The translations under genes and the position numbers were made by a program. DNA of 64,000 nt. Origin: Streptomyces sp. 549. Its GTDB lineage: Bacteria > Actinomycetota > Actinomycetes > Streptomycetales > Streptomycetaceae. Shown in pieces: positions 29,479-39,363 of the stretch (its first letter is position 1; each line of letters opens with the position of its first letter). A model generated the notes under the pieces. The model did not search any database. It saw nothing but the letters and a program-made list of their open reading frames with translations, and was not told the DNA's origin. Location of the stretch: assembly GCF_030124175.1 (NCBI RefSeq), contig NZ_JASKMT010000003.1:329719-393718 (forward strand). Reading direction: 5' to 3'.

Positions 29479-30895
29479 TCGGGCTGGTTGTCCCCGTTTC
29501 GTCCTCGGTGCGCAGATGCTCCACGAGCTTGCGGAACCCGTCCCAGCCGGCCTCCCGCAGCGGGTAGTGGAACCCGGCCTCGTGCAGCGGGCCGAGCTGG
29601 ACGGGCCGGTCCGGCAGCGGGGGGCGCCGGGCGCGGGTGACGCCGATGCCGCGCACGTCCCCGCTGCCCAGCGTGAACGCCACCGGCGTCGGCGGCATCT
29701 CCACCTGCGGGTGGAACGTCAGGTCGGCGCGGGCCTCGCGGCGCTGGACGAGCATGGTGACCAGGCCGTGCTCGGCGACCAGCCGGGCGGCCAGGGCGCG
29801 CAGTTCCTCGTCGGCCGGGTCGTCCTCGCCGGGGCGCAGGCCCATGGCGAAGGTGATGTCCTCCTCGACGCCGCCGGTGGTGCGGGACACCCGGACGGTG
29901 GCGAGCGCCGGGCGGTCGGGGCGCCCGACGACGACCAGCCAGGTCGCCTGCGGGGCGCGTTCGCGGGTGTACTCGGTCAGTTCGTGCCGCGACCAGGTCA
30001 GGCAGGCCGGCTCGCCGGTGCCCCAGCCGCCCGGGGTGCTTCCGGCCAGCCGCCACCACAGCGTCTCCAGCGCGCCGCCGAGCAGCAGGTCCCGGTCGGC
30101 GGGCTGCCGGGTGCGGATCGTCACGGCGAGCTGCCGTTCGCCGCCGGCGGTGAGGCTGCCGGTGCTGCGGGCGTGCTCGGTGAAGGCCGCTGCGGGGCTG
30201 CCGGTGCTGGCGAAGGTGCCGTCCTGCCAGCGCAGTTCGGCACCGGACAGGCCGTCGTAGTAGCCGCCCTCGCCGTCGTTGACGACCCAGCGGTTGGGCA
30301 GCCCGGACAGCGCGGCGCGGGTGGGGAGCGTCAGCCGGGACGTGCGCGGGGTGACGATCTGCAGGCCGCGTCCGCTGGCGGCGGCGGCGCGCAGCGCGTC
30401 CGACAGCCAGGCCGTCATGGCGACGACCGGACGGTCCTGGATGACGACGGCGGAGCTTTCGGAGAGCACGTCGACGGCCGGTTGCGCGGCGGCCGGGGCC
30501 GTGACGGAGTCGACCTCGGCGACCGGTTCGGACACGCCGCCTCCGGGGGCGGCGTCCGCGGGCCAGACCACGCCGCCGAGCTGGGCGGCGAGCCGCCCGG
30601 CGACGGTGCCTGCGAGCCGTCCCGCGTTGCGGGCGGCGGTGGCGGCGCGGACCTCCGTCCACCACACCGGCCCGTCCACGTCGGTGCCCAGCAGCCGGCG
30701 GACCTCGCCGGGCACCTTGACCAGCATGGGCGCCTCCACCGAGGCCAGCGGCCGGCCGTCGGCGTCGCACAGTTGCAGGACCGCGCCGTCACCGGCGGTG
30801 TCCAGGCGGGTCTCGGGCCCGCCGGACATCAGCCCGGCGACCAGGCTCCACGCGTCCGGCATGCGCTCGGTCAGCGCGATCACGTCCTGCGTCAT
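29471..30895 (-). CDS. DUF6177-like type VII secretion accessory protein
   Basis: A 474-residue soluble protein without a signal peptide or membrane helix. The sequence (MTQDVIALTERMPDAWSLVAG; PPLPDRPVQLGPLHEAGFHYP near the C-terminus) resembles the proteins called DUF6177 that sit beside EccC in Streptomyces ESX loci; this is recalled, not searched. The function is unknown. It lies 88 bases downstream of eccC in the same direction and is probably the last gene of that operon. The presence of a Trp-rich central region (WWTEVRAA, LWWRLAG) is notable. Confidence 0.7.
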   Translation of the reverse strand: MTQDVIALTERMPDAWSLVAGLMSGGPETRLDTAGDGAVLQLCDADGRPLASVEAPMLVKVPGEVRRLLGTDVDGPVWWTEVRAATAARNAGRLAGTVAGRLAAQLGGVVWPADAAPGGGVSEPVAEVDSVTAPAAAQPAVDVLSESSAVVIQDRPVVAMTAWLSDALRAAAASGRGLQIVTPRTSRLTLPTRAALSGLPNRWVVNDGEGGYYDGLSGAELRWQDGTFASTGSPAAAFTEHARSTGSLTAGGERQLAVTIRTRQPADRDLLLGGALETLWWRLAGSTPGGWGTGEPACLTWSRHELTEYTRERAPQATWLVVVGRPDRPALATVRVSRTTGGVEEDITFAMGLRPGEDDPADEELRALAARLVAEHGLVTMLVQRREARADLTFHPQVEMPPTPVAFTLGSGDVRGIGVTRARRPPLPDRPVQLGPLHEAGFHYPLREAGWDGFRKLVEHLRTEDETGTTSPTR

Positions 30896-30983
30896 GCGGT
30901 GGTCACTCCTCCCCCGGGTTCTTCATGGACCGCCCTGTGCACGGTGTGCGTGCACGGCGTGCACGTCACGCCCGTCACACCCG

Positions 30984-33900
30984 TCACCGGCTGCGGTGGT
31001 CGGGGGCGGCGGGCGGTGAGCTGTCGTCGAGCGCGGTCTGCACCAGGCGGTTCGGTTCGCCGCGCCGCACGAACGTGCCGCGGCCGGTGGGCCGGGCCGC
31101 CGCGTGCACGCCGGGGAAGAGCTGGCCCTCGGTGCGGTCCCCGGTCATCACCAGCGCCGCCGTGCCGCTCTCCCGCAGCGTCATCAGGAACGGCTCGTAC
31201 AGCGCCCGGGACGCCCCCGCGACGCGCCGGGTGAGCACGAAGTGCAGGCCGATGTCCGGTGCGGACGGCAGGTAGGGCAGGAACGGCTCCAGCGGCTGCT
31301 GCCCTGCGGACGCCAGGACGTCGTAGTCGTCGACGAGCACCACGATGCGCGGCCCGGTGGGCGCGGAGCCACCCGCGGCGAGGACCTCCGGCGCGACGGA
31401 GTCGTCCGGCATGCGCTTCTCCAGCTCGGTGGAGATCGCCCCGGCCAGCCCGAACGCCAGCTTCGGATTGTGCGCGTACCCGCCGCGGTACTCCTCCGGC
31501 ACCAGGCTGTGCAGGCCGCGCCGCGGGTCCATGACGGCGAACACCAGCTCCTCGTCGTCGTAGCGCGCCATCAGGCCGCGGGCGACCAGCCGCAGCAGGT
31601 TCGTCTTGCCGCACTCGCTGTCGCCGAACACCACCAGGTGCTGGTCGTGCCGGAACAGGTCGAGCATGACGGGTTCCAGCGCGCCCTGGTCAAGGCCGAT
31701 CGGCACCCGGCGCGGCTCGTCCTCGGCGGACGGCAGCCGGCGCGGGCTGAGCCGGGCGGGCAGCACCCGCACCGGCGGCGCGGGCTCCCCCGACCAGGCC
31801 GCGCGGACCGTGCGCACGGCCTGCTCGGCGGCGGCGCCCAGGTCGTCGGCGGACGCGAGTGAGTCGATGCGGGGCAGCGCGGTGTGGGCGAACAGCTTCG
31901 CCGCGGTCAGCGCCCGGCCCGGCTCGTCGGCGGCGAGCGTCTCGGCGAGCCGCCGGTTGACGCTGCTGTCGCCGGGGTCGTTGAGCCGCAGCTCGATGCG
32001 GGTGCCGAACGCCGACTGGGCGGCGATGCGCACGTCGTTCCAGCGCAGCATCGCCGCGACGACGTGGATGCCGTAGCCGCCGCCGCGCTTGAGCAGGTCG
32101 GTGACGGCCTCGTCCAGCTCCTCGAAGTCGTCGCGCAGTTCACCGAAGCCGTCGATGACCAGCACCACGTCGGTGCAGCCCAGTTGGGGCAGCTTCCCGT
32201 CGGCCCGCATGCGGCGCAGCTGCTCCACGGAGTCGATGCCGTGCTCGCGGAAGACCTCCTCGCGGGCGGTGAGCATGCTGCGCACCTCCTCGACGGTGCG
32301 CATCGCCCGTTCCCGGTCCGCGCGCCCGGCGACGCCGCCGACGTGCGGCAGGCCGGCCATCGTCTGCAGGCCGCCGCCCACCAGGTCCAGGCCGTAGACG
32401 CCGACCTCCTGCGGGGTGTGGGTGAGCGCCAGCGACAGCATCAGGGTGCGCAGCAGCGTCGTCTTGCCGGACTGCGGGCCGCCGATGACGGCGGCGTGGC
32501 CGCCCGCCGACGTCAGGTCCAGCAGCCACTGGCCCTGCCACTGGCGGGCGGGGTCGTCCAGCAGGCCCAGCGGCACCCGCATGGGCCCGGCGGGGCGGTG
32601 GGTGAGCTGCATGCCGCGCCGCCCGGCCTGCACGGGTCCGCCGACGGCGTCGAGCGGCAGCGCCTCCGGCAGCGGCGGCAGCCAGATCTGCGGCACCGGG
32701 GTGGCGGCACCGGCCAGCCGGTCGACCAGCGTGGACAGCAGGGTGGGGCCGACGGTGCGGCGGGCCGGGGCGGGCGAGGCGGACTGCCCGTCGGCGTTGC
32801 CGTCGGTGGCACCGCCGTCGGTGTCGTCGAGCGTGTTGTAGGCCGGGTAGGGCAGCACCGCGGGCCGCTCGTCGTCGTCGGTGCCGCGCCGGGCGGGCCC
32901 GGTGTGCGGGCCGGAGACGTAGCTGGCCTTGAACCGCTCGTAGGCGCTGGTGTCGACCTTGAGGTAGCCGAAGCCGGGGATCGGCGGCAGGTGGAAGGCG
33001 TCGGGAGTGTCCAGCACGGTGCGGGACTCGTCCGGGGAGAAGGTGCGCAGCCCCAGCCGATAGGAGAGGTAGGTGTCCAGACCCTTGAGCTTGCCGCCCT
33101 CGATGCGCTGGCTGGACAGCAGCAGGTGCACGCCGATGGACCGGCCGATGCGGCCGATCGACAGGAACAGGTCGATGAAGTCCGGCTTGGCGGTGAGCAG
33201 TTCGCCGAACTCGTCGATGACGACGAACAGGTGCGGCAGCGGGGCGAGTTCGGGGCGCTGGGCGCGGGTGGCGGCGTAGGTGGAGATGTCGGCGATGTTG
33301 CCGGCGTCCTTCAGCACCTGCTGGCGGCGCTTGACCTCGCCGGCCAGCGAGGAGTGCACCCGCTCGACGAGCCCGGCGCGGTTCTCCAGGTTGGTGATGA
33401 TGCCGGCGACGTGCGGCAGCGACGCGAAGGGCGCGAAGGTGGCGCCGCCCTTGTAGTCGACGAGCACCATCGCGAGGTCCTCCGGCGGATGGGTGGCGAC
33501 GAGCGCCAGGACGAGTGTGCGCAGCAGCTCGCTCTTACCGGACCCGGTCGCGCCGACACACAACCCGTGCGGTCCCATGCCGAGTTCGGCGGACTCCTTG
33601 AGGTCGAGCAGCACCGGCTCGTGGTTGTCGCCCAGCCCGATGGGGACCCGCAGGAACGCCTGGTCGCCGCGCGGCGCCCACATCCGGTCGACGTCCAGGT
33701 CGGCGGGGTCCTCGATGCCCATCAGCTCGGTGAAGTCGACCGGCCCTGACAGCGGCGCGCCGGACGCGGCGGACTCCGGGGACAGCCGCAGCGGGGCGAG
33801 GCTGCGGGCGATGCCGAGCGCGCCTGCGGGCGTCACCTCGTCCAGCGTGCCGCGGACCACGACGGGCTCCTCGCCGCGCAGGTCCTCGACGGTGACGCCG

Positions 33901-35027
33901 TGGCCGTCGTCGTCGACGGTGATGCGCACCGACACCTGCCCCGGCTCGTCGATGCGCCGGGACAGCAGGTGCAGCACGGTGACGCCCATGTCGGCCAACG
34001 GCACGGCCTCGTCGGGCCGCACCGGTTCGTGCGCCGGTTCGCCGTGGCCGTCGCTGAGCACCAGCAGCCGCTTGCCCAGCCGCAGCGCCTCCCGTCCTGC
34101 GAGCCCGCGCCGCACCTCGGCCGCGTAGGCGGCCCGGGCGCGCAGCTCCCCGGCGAGCGCCGCCGACAGCGCCCCCGGCCCTGGCGCGATGCGGCGGGCG
34201 CTGACCGGACCGTCCCACTCCTGCGGGTCCAGCACGTGCGGCAGCCACTTGGCCCACTCCCAGTCCGCCAGCCGCTCCTCGGCGGCGGACAGCGCGAACG
34301 CCAGGTCGTCGGGGGCGTGGCAGACCGCCGCGTTCACCGCCAGGGCGCGGACCGCGCGAAGCACGTGCGCGCGGGAGCCGATCACGGTGACGTTGCCGGC
34401 CCGGTCCAGGGGCACGGTCAGCGGCATGTCGGGCGCGGTGGCGAACCGGTCCTGGAGGCCGGCGGCCTCGTTGAGCATGAACCGGTCGGGCGGGGTGAGC
34501 ACGGTGCCGCTCTGGCGTTCCATGGTCAGGGTGCGCACCGGGGTCTCGCCGGTGCCGACGCGCATGTCGAGGAAGTCCCGGTCCAGGCGGCGGCGTTCCC
34601 ACAGCCGGGCCGGATCGCCGACCAGGTCGTGCAGCGCCTCCGGCGGCGGGGCGAGCACCCGGGCGGCGGCCCGGCGCTCGCGGTCCTCCGCGCTCAGCTC
34701 CTCGCGCAGCTCCTCCAGGTACTCCAGGTAGCGTTCGCGCTGCGTGCGGCGGGTGCGCTGGGCCCGGCCGCGCTGCGAGAACAGCAGCAGCACGCCGCCG
34801 ATGACGGCGACGACGAGCACCACCGCGCCGATGGCGGCGAACTGGCTGCTGCGGATGACGGTCATCATCACCACCGAGCCCATCACCCCGGCCATCGGCA
34901 GCAGCGAGGTCGCGGCCGAACCGCCCTTGCCGTCCGGCAGGTTGGGCGGCGGCTCGACGAACCGCTCGGCAGGTGCGGGCAGCGGGCGGGTGGTGCGGGC
35001 GGGACGGTGGACGACGCGGGTGCTCAT
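30984..35027 (-). CDS. eccC: Type VII secretion motor ATPase EccC (FtsK/SpoIIIE type)
   Basis: The 1347-residue motor of the ESX secretion system. Two membrane helices lie at about residues 38-85. Three FtsK/SpoIIIE ATPase domains follow, with P-loops GATGSGKS (from 492), GGPQSGKT (from 849) and GDSECGKT (from 1135); the first has a good Walker B (HLFVVIDEFGELL). In the family the first domain drives secretion and the last binds the C-terminus of EsxB-type substrates. EccC is fused (EccCa+EccCb). ATG 35027 lies 7 bases after the stop of the upstream ATPase gene. Confidence 0.95.
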   Translation of the reverse strand: MSTRVVHRPARTTRPLPAPAERFVEPPPNLPDGKGGSAATSLLPMAGVMGSVVMMTVIRSSQFAAIGAVVLVVAVIGGVLLLFSQRGRAQRTRRTQRERYLEYLEELREELSAEDRERRAAARVLAPPPEALHDLVGDPARLWERRRLDRDFLDMRVGTGETPVRTLTMERQSGTVLTPPDRFMLNEAAGLQDRFATAPDMPLTVPLDRAGNVTVIGSRAHVLRAVRALAVNAAVCHAPDDLAFALSAAEERLADWEWAKWLPHVLDPQEWDGPVSARRIAPGPGALSAALAGELRARAAYAAEVRRGLAGREALRLGKRLLVLSDGHGEPAHEPVRPDEAVPLADMGVTVLHLLSRRIDEPGQVSVRITVDDDGHGVTVEDLRGEEPVVVRGTLDEVTPAGALGIARSLAPLRLSPESAASGAPLSGPVDFTELMGIEDPADLDVDRMWAPRGDQAFLRVPIGLGDNHEPVLLDLKESAELGMGPHGLCVGATGSGKSELLRTLVLALVATHPPEDLAMVLVDYKGGATFAPFASLPHVAGIITNLENRAGLVERVHSSLAGEVKRRQQVLKDAGNIADISTYAATRAQRPELAPLPHLFVVIDEFGELLTAKPDFIDLFLSIGRIGRSIGVHLLLSSQRIEGGKLKGLDTYLSYRLGLRTFSPDESRTVLDTPDAFHLPPIPGFGYLKVDTSAYERFKASYVSGPHTGPARRGTDDDERPAVLPYPAYNTLDDTDGGATDGNADGQSASPAPARRTVGPTLLSTLVDRLAGAATPVPQIWLPPLPEALPLDAVGGPVQAGRRGMQLTHRPAGPMRVPLGLLDDPARQWQGQWLLDLTSAGGHAAVIGGPQSGKTTLLRTLMLSLALTHTPQEVGVYGLDLVGGGLQTMAGLPHVGGVAGRADRERAMRTVEEVRSMLTAREEVFREHGIDSVEQLRRMRADGKLPQLGCTDVVLVIDGFGELRDDFEELDEAVTDLLKRGGGYGIHVVAAMLRWNDVRIAAQSAFGTRIELRLNDPGDSSVNRRLAETLAADEPGRALTAAKLFAHTALPRIDSLASADDLGAAAEQAVRTVRAAWSGEPAPPVRVLPARLSPRRLPSAEDEPRRVPIGLDQGALEPVMLDLFRHDQHLVVFGDSECGKTNLLRLVARGLMARYDDEELVFAVMDPRRGLHSLVPEEYRGGYAHNPKLAFGLAGAISTELEKRMPDDSVAPEVLAAGGSAPTGPRIVVLVDDYDVLASAGQQPLEPFLPYLPSAPDIGLHFVLTRRVAGASRALYEPFLMTLRESGTAALVMTGDRTEGQLFPGVHAAARPTGRGTFVRRGEPNRLVQTALDDSSPPAAPDHRSR

Positions 35028-35034
35028 CGCGGGC

Positions 35035-36228
35035 TCATCGCCGCCGGGTACGGGAGACCGCACGGTCCATGGCGGCGGCGGCGAGTGCCGCAGCCGCCTC
35101 CCGGGTGGCCTGCCCGAGCAGGTCGGTGCGTATCTCCCCGCCTGCGGCGAGGTGCCGGTCGTAGGGCAGCACCTGCACGCGGGCGCCGCCGGCCTCCAGG
35201 CAGGCGGCGGCGGCCTTGAGGTCGAGGCCGGTGTCGGGCGCGGTGCGGGTCAGGGCGACCACGGTCGTCGGCAGCATGCTGCGGTGCAGCCCGCCCAGCC
35301 AGTCGAGCACGGTCCGGGTCGCGGCGACGCCCTCCACTGTCGCCGGGCTGACCAGGACCCGCGCCTGGGTGGTGGTCAGCGCCGTCCTTGCGACCTCGGC
35401 GGGCAGCGTCTCGCAGTCCACGACGGTGGTGCCGAAGCAGCGGCGCAGCGACGTCATCACGATGCGGTAGGTGTCGACGTCCAGTTGCGCGCCGACCGAG
35501 CCCTGGCTGCCGGGCAGCAGCCAGCCGCCTCCCGCGTAGGGCAGCAGGTAGCCGGTCAGCTCGGTGATCTTCATCGACGGGTCGACGATGCGGGCCAGGT
35601 CGGCGCAGGACCAGCGCACCTCGGTCGCGCCCAGGCGCCGGGGCAGCGTGCCCAGCGCCGGATCGGCCTCCACCGTCAGCACCGGGTCGGTGCGGTAGTG
35701 CGCGTACGTCAGCGACAGCAGCGCGGCGACGGTCGACTTGCCGGACCCGCCGCGGATGCTGGTGACGGCGATCTGCCGTCCGGTGGTCACCGTCTGCTGG
35801 ATGGCCTGCGCGGTCTCGGTGGCCGTCGCCGCGTCGTGGGCGGCGGACGCCACCAGGCGCCGCAGCAGCAGCCCGGCCCGCCGGGCGACGGAGTCGCCGT
35901 GCCGCGGCCGGCCCTGCGCCGCGGCCAGCTCCGGCGCGAGCACCGGGACCGGCACCGGGCTGGGCGGCGGCCCGGGCCGCGTGCGTGCCCGCGCGGCGGC
36001 CCCCAGGTCCGCCGGCAGCTGCGCCGGAGCGCGCGGCGGGACGGGGGTGGGGGCGGCTGCTGCGGGTTCCGCGACGGGGGCGCCTGCTGCGGGTTCCGCG
36101 ACGGGGGCCGCGGGGGCGCCGCCGGGCGCGGGCGCTGGGGCGCCGCCGGGCGCGGGTGGGCCGCCCGGGCCGCCTGTGCCGCCCAGCTCGCGGAACACCT
36201 CGTGCTGCCAGTCCCCCTGCGCCGACAT
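35035..36228 (-). CDS. EspI/MinD-like P-loop ATPase of the ESX locus
   Basis: A 397-residue protein. Residues 1 to about 110 are Pro/Ala/Gly-rich and disordered, with repeated PVAEPAAGA units. The rest is a MinD/ParA-type ATPase with the deviant P-loop IRGGSGKST (158-166), where Arg replaces the usual signature lysine. A Pro-rich head plus MinD-like ATPase is the layout of mycobacterial EspI, which links ESX activity to cellular ATP. It lies between eccD and eccC, as expected for an accessory regulator. The specific role is inference. Confidence 0.85.
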   Translation of the reverse strand: MSAQGDWQHEVFRELGGTGGPGGPPAPGGAPAPAPGGAPAAPVAEPAAGAPVAEPAAAAPTPVPPRAPAQLPADLGAAARARTRPGPPPSPVPVPVLAPELAAAQGRPRHGDSVARRAGLLLRRLVASAAHDAATATETAQAIQQTVTTGRQIAVTSIRGGSGKSTVAALLSLTYAHYRTDPVLTVEADPALGTLPRRLGATEVRWSCADLARIVDPSMKITELTGYLLPYAGGGWLLPGSQGSVGAQLDVDTYRIVMTSLRRCFGTTVVDCETLPAEVARTALTTTQARVLVSPATVEGVAATRTVLDWLGGLHRSMLPTTVVALTRTAPDTGLDLKAAAACLEAGGARVQVLPYDRHLAAGGEIRTDLLGQATREAAAALAAAAMDRAVSRTRRR

Positions 36229-36236
36229 AGGCCCTC

Positions 36237-37577
36237 TCAGAACGTGTTCAGCAGGCGCCCGTAGACACCGAACGCGCCGAGCGCGACCGGTATCAGGACG
36301 ACCACGCTGATCGACTCGACCAGGTTCATCAACCGCCGCAACCGCACCCGGACATGGTCCGGCGGGCGTACGACGAGCACCACCAGCGGCAGCAGCGCCA
36401 CCACGGCGAGCAGCGTGAGCACCGGCGCGGGGCCGGTGCCGTCCTGCCCGGCCCACAGCACCAGCAGCCGCACCACGAGCAGCGCGCCGGCCGCCTGGAG
36501 CGCCACCACCTCCACCGCGAGCGGGTAGGCACGCGACCTGGAGAACAGCACCACGGCGATCAGCGACGTCACCGCCACCGTCCACGGCGTGAGCCGCTCC
36601 CCTTCTCCGACGGCGAGCCAGCCCGCCGCCGCGGCGGACGCCGCCGTCACCACCGTCGCCAGCGCCAGTCCACGGTGGGTGGCGCTCAGCGCCAGGTCCA
36701 CGCGGTGCCGGCTGACCGAGGCGCCACCGGCCCGCTGGTCGTCCAGGCGGGTCAGCCCCGCCCCCATCAGGGCGAGTCGCGGCAGCACGCCCAGGGCCAG
36801 CACCGAGGCCACACCCACGGCGACCGCGGCCCGTTCGGGCGCGGTGAGCGCCCGTGCCAGCTCCCAGCCGCCGACCGACGCGACCACCGCCGCCGCCCCC
36901 ACCAGTCCGCCGCGTCCCACCGCCGTGCACAGGCCGAGCAGCACCAGGACCAGCGTCACCGCCAGCCCCACGGCGGCCAGCCGGGCGGACGCCGAGTCGG
37001 TGATCGTCCAGCCGCCCAGCACGCCGAGCGCACCGCCGAGCAGCAGCAGCGCGGTGCCCAGTTCGCGTCGGCGCAGCCGCGCGGCGAGCGCGCCGGAGGC
37101 GGCGGCGACCGCCGCCACCGCGACCGTGCCCGCGGCCACCGCGCCGGCGTCCAGCCACAGCCGGGCGCACACGGCGGTGACCAGTGCCAGCAGCACGCTG
37201 GCGGTACCCGCCGTCCACACCCGGGTCCGCTCACCCCAGCGCCAGCCGCGCACGTCGAGGTCCTCGGCCACCTCGTCGGTGACGTCGTGCACCACGGGTG
37301 CGGCCGGTGTCTCCTGCTCGCGCACCAGGCGCAGCACGGCGCCGTCGGCGATGTTCGCCGAGGCGAGCGTGTCGTCCTGGGCCAGTACCGAACCGTCGGG
37401 TGTCACCAGGCGGCGCAGCATCGGCTTGGCGGCGACCCGGTCGCCGAGCATGCGCAGGATGTCCGGCAGGAGTTCACCCACCGGCTCGTCCGCCGGCAGC
37501 ACCAGGTCGATACGGCGGCGGTCGCCCACCAGCGTCACCCGGCTGAGCCCGGTGCGCTGCCCTGCCGAGGTCACCAT
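36237..37577 (-). CDS. eccD: Type VII secretion integral membrane protein EccD
   Basis: The 446-residue channel-scaffold subunit. An N-terminal ubiquitin-like domain (residues 10-90, RVTLVGDRRRIDLVLPADEP) is followed by a conserved linker and eleven membrane helices. In the ESX core two EccD copies form the membrane vestibule. ATG 37577 overlaps the preceding small gene by 7 bases. Eight bases separate its stop from the EspI-like gene. Confidence 0.92.
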   Translation of the reverse strand: MVTSAGQRTGLSRVTLVGDRRRIDLVLPADEPVGELLPDILRMLGDRVAAKPMLRRLVTPDGSVLAQDDTLASANIADGAVLRLVREQETPAAPVVHDVTDEVAEDLDVRGWRWGERTRVWTAGTASVLLALVTAVCARLWLDAGAVAAGTVAVAAVAAASGALAARLRRRELGTALLLLGGALGVLGGWTITDSASARLAAVGLAVTLVLVLLGLCTAVGRGGLVGAAAVVASVGGWELARALTAPERAAVAVGVASVLALGVLPRLALMGAGLTRLDDQRAGGASVSRHRVDLALSATHRGLALATVVTAASAAAAGWLAVGEGERLTPWTVAVTSLIAVVLFSRSRAYPLAVEVVALQAAGALLVVRLLVLWAGQDGTGPAPVLTLLAVVALLPLVVLVVRPPDHVRVRLRRLMNLVESISVVVLIPVALGAFGVYGRLLNTF

Positions 37578-37903
37578 GCCGCCATCGCCCCCGATGTGCC
37601 GGTCGTGCCCGTGGTGCCGGTCGCCGCCGCCGCCCGTTCGTCCTGCGGGGCCGGGGCGGGCTGCGCGGCGCTGCGGGGCCTCGGGGAGGAGAAGCCGCCA
37701 TCGCTCATCCGGTCCGAGATGAAGGACCAGCCCACGCAGCCCGCGCACAGCACCGCGGCCAGCGCGACTCCGCCGAAGATCTTGCCGAAGCTCTCGTCGA
37801 GGGTGCGGCGGATGCGCTGCGGCCCGAACAGCAGCGCGTCGCGCAGGCGTCGGCGGCGTACCGCCACCGACTCCAGCAACTGGCTGTCGTAGTCCCGCGC
37901 CAT
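37571..37903 (-). CDS. Small one-helix membrane protein of the ESX locus
   Basis: A 110-residue protein from ATG 37903 with GGAGGGGAG as ribosome-binding site; an upstream GTG would use up that site. A basic N-terminal third (VAVRRRRLRDALLFGPQRIRR) precedes one membrane helix at about residues 44-62 and a Ser/Pro/Ala/Thr-rich outer tail ending in TGTTGTTGT. It is translationally coupled to eccD. I do not recognise a family. Its topology (short basic inside, disordered outside) is roughly like a shortened EccB without the periplasmic domain, but that is speculation. Confidence 0.8.
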   Translation of the reverse strand: MARDYDSQLLESVAVRRRRLRDALLFGPQRIRRTLDESFGKIFGGVALAAVLCAGCVGWSFISDRMSDGGFSSPRPRSAAQPAPAPQDERAAAATGTTGTTGTSGAMAAW

Positions 37904-37988
37904 CGGCTCCCCTCCCACCCGCGTGCGCCCGAGTCACCTTACGACGCAAGCATCCGCAAGGTCCCGCCCGGTACGCACACCGGTTCGG

Positions 37989-38873
37989 TCAGCCCTGCGT
38001 CCTGCGCACCACGACCGACCGGAACAGCTTGTCGTGCAGGCACTGCTGAAACGGTTTGTCCCAGCAGCACCACAGCGAGTTGAGCATGCCGACGACCGGC
38101 AGTCCGACCGTCAGCAGCCAGAACAGCTCGCGTCCGACCGCCTGCCAGAACCCGAGCCGCCCACCGTCCGCGGGCCGGGCGACGCGCACTCCGCAGATCA
38201 GCTTGCCCAGCGTCCAGCCGACCCGGGACACCGGCAGCGCGAAGTACAGCGCAGCCGACACCGGGATCCACACACCGATCAGCACCTGGGGCAGCACACT
38301 GTCCGTGCCGTCGATCCACATCGACAGCGGCACCGTCCCGACGAGGAGCAGGAGGTACCACAGCACGAGGTCGATGACCCGGGCGCCGAGCCGGGCCCCC
38401 TGGTTGGCCAGCGCCCACGGCGGCGGCCCGACCGGCGGCACCCCGTACCCCGGTGACGGCTGCTGCCCGGCCCAGCCCCCGGGGGGCGGGTAGCCGCCGG
38501 GCTGGTAGCCGCCGGCGGGCGGGTAAGGCCCTTGCGCGTACTGCGCCTGCGGCGGGTGAGGGCCCTGCGGGTACGGCGTCTGTGCGTACCCCGGGTGCGG
38601 CGGCTGGGGCGCGCCCTGCTGGTAACCAGGCGGTGAGTAAGCGGCGTTGGCGCCCTGCGAGCGGCCGGAGGCGACCGGCTGCCCGTACGACGGCGGCCCG
38701 GCGGCCGGAGGCGGCACATACGCCGCGCCCGGCGCCGCATGCGGCGGGTGGCCGTACAGCGCCGGGGAAGGCGGCGCGTCGGCCGGTGTCGCCTCGGCGG
38801 ACGGCGACTGCGCAGGGGGCGGGACTTCGCCGTCCCCGGGCTGCTGCGGTGAAGACGGGGGCGGGGTGGTCAA
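37989..38873 (-). CDS. RDD-family membrane protein with Pro/Gly/Tyr-rich head
   Basis: A 294-residue protein. The first about 145 residues are a low-complexity Pro/Gly/Tyr/Gln head (PYPQGPHPPQAQYAQGPYPP), and the rest is an RDD domain with three to four membrane segments beginning ARLGARVIDLVLWYLLLLVG. The TTG at 38873 is preferred because AGGAG lies 6 bases before it; an ATG at 38912 is an alternative. RDD proteins with this head are commonly encoded next to Streptomyces ESX genes. Function unknown. Confidence 0.8.
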   Translation of the reverse strand: MTTPPPSSPQQPGDGEVPPPAQSPSAEATPADAPPSPALYGHPPHAAPGAAYVPPPAAGPPSYGQPVASGRSQGANAAYSPPGYQQGAPQPPHPGYAQTPYPQGPHPPQAQYAQGPYPPAGGYQPGGYPPPGGWAGQQPSPGYGVPPVGPPPWALANQGARLGARVIDLVLWYLLLLVGTVPLSMWIDGTDSVLPQVLIGVWIPVSAALYFALPVSRVGWTLGKLICGVRVARPADGGRLGFWQAVGRELFWLLTVGLPVVGMLNSLWCCWDKPFQQCLHDKLFRSVVVRRTQG

Positions 38874-39145
38874 CGTCGCTCCTGGAGGTCCACGGTCAGG
38901 GTCTGCGTCCACGCGCGGCTCGCGGCGGCACGAGCCCGCCTACTCTAGGAAACGGCCACAACGATCCGCGCACCGCGTACGGAGAACAGGTAGAAGTGGC
39001 CCGGAGCTGACCGTGGACGCCAGGGGTGGGGGGCTCCCTTCCGCCACACCTATCCACTCCATGTGCCGCAGCCGGGCCCGCCCGTCCGAGGCCTTCCCCA
39101 CCAACCGCACCTGACCGAGCCACTTCCGCTTTCCTTCTCCGCTGC

Positions 39146-39155
39146 GGCGCGTGAG
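39146..39155. repeat. Left 10-bp target-site duplication of MITE
   Basis: GGCGCGTGAG directly abuts the left end of the element and is repeated exactly at 39354-39363. Confidence 0.8.
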
Positions 39156-39353
39156 CAGGGCTGTTGCAAAGTCCCGTGCTCTCGGTATCCGCGCTGGTCA
39201 GCGCGAGGGTAGCTCGCAGTGCATCCTCGTAGACGTGATGGACCGTCAGGGACTACGGCGTTCGTCGGAGGCTGTGGTCAGCGGAGACGCTCTGCCCGAA
39301 CATCCATCTGGTCGGCGGGACTCGATCTGCCGACGGACTTTGCAACAGCCCTG
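39156..39353. mobile_element. 198-bp MITE with 19-bp perfect terminal inverted repeats
   Basis: The ends are CAGGGCTGTTGCAAAGTCC (39156-39174) and its exact reverse complement (39335-39353). A perfect 10-bp direct repeat GGCGCGTGAG flanks it on both sides. It has no transposase gene; 160 bases of non-coding interior remain. The CTGTTGCAAAG core resembles the ends of IS6-family elements, but those make 8-bp duplications, so the mobilising family is unsettled. Confidence 0.85.
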
Positions 39354-39363
39354 GGCGCGTGAG
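39354..39363. repeat. Right 10-bp target-site duplication of MITE
   Basis: GGCGCGTGAG directly after the right inverted repeat, identical to 39146-39155. Confidence 0.8.

Noticed and set aside
39156..39353. Remnant of a full insertion sequence with transposase
   Set aside because: The interior is 160 bases, no transposase motif is readable in any frame, and both ends are perfect, which fits a MITE better than a decayed insertion sequence.
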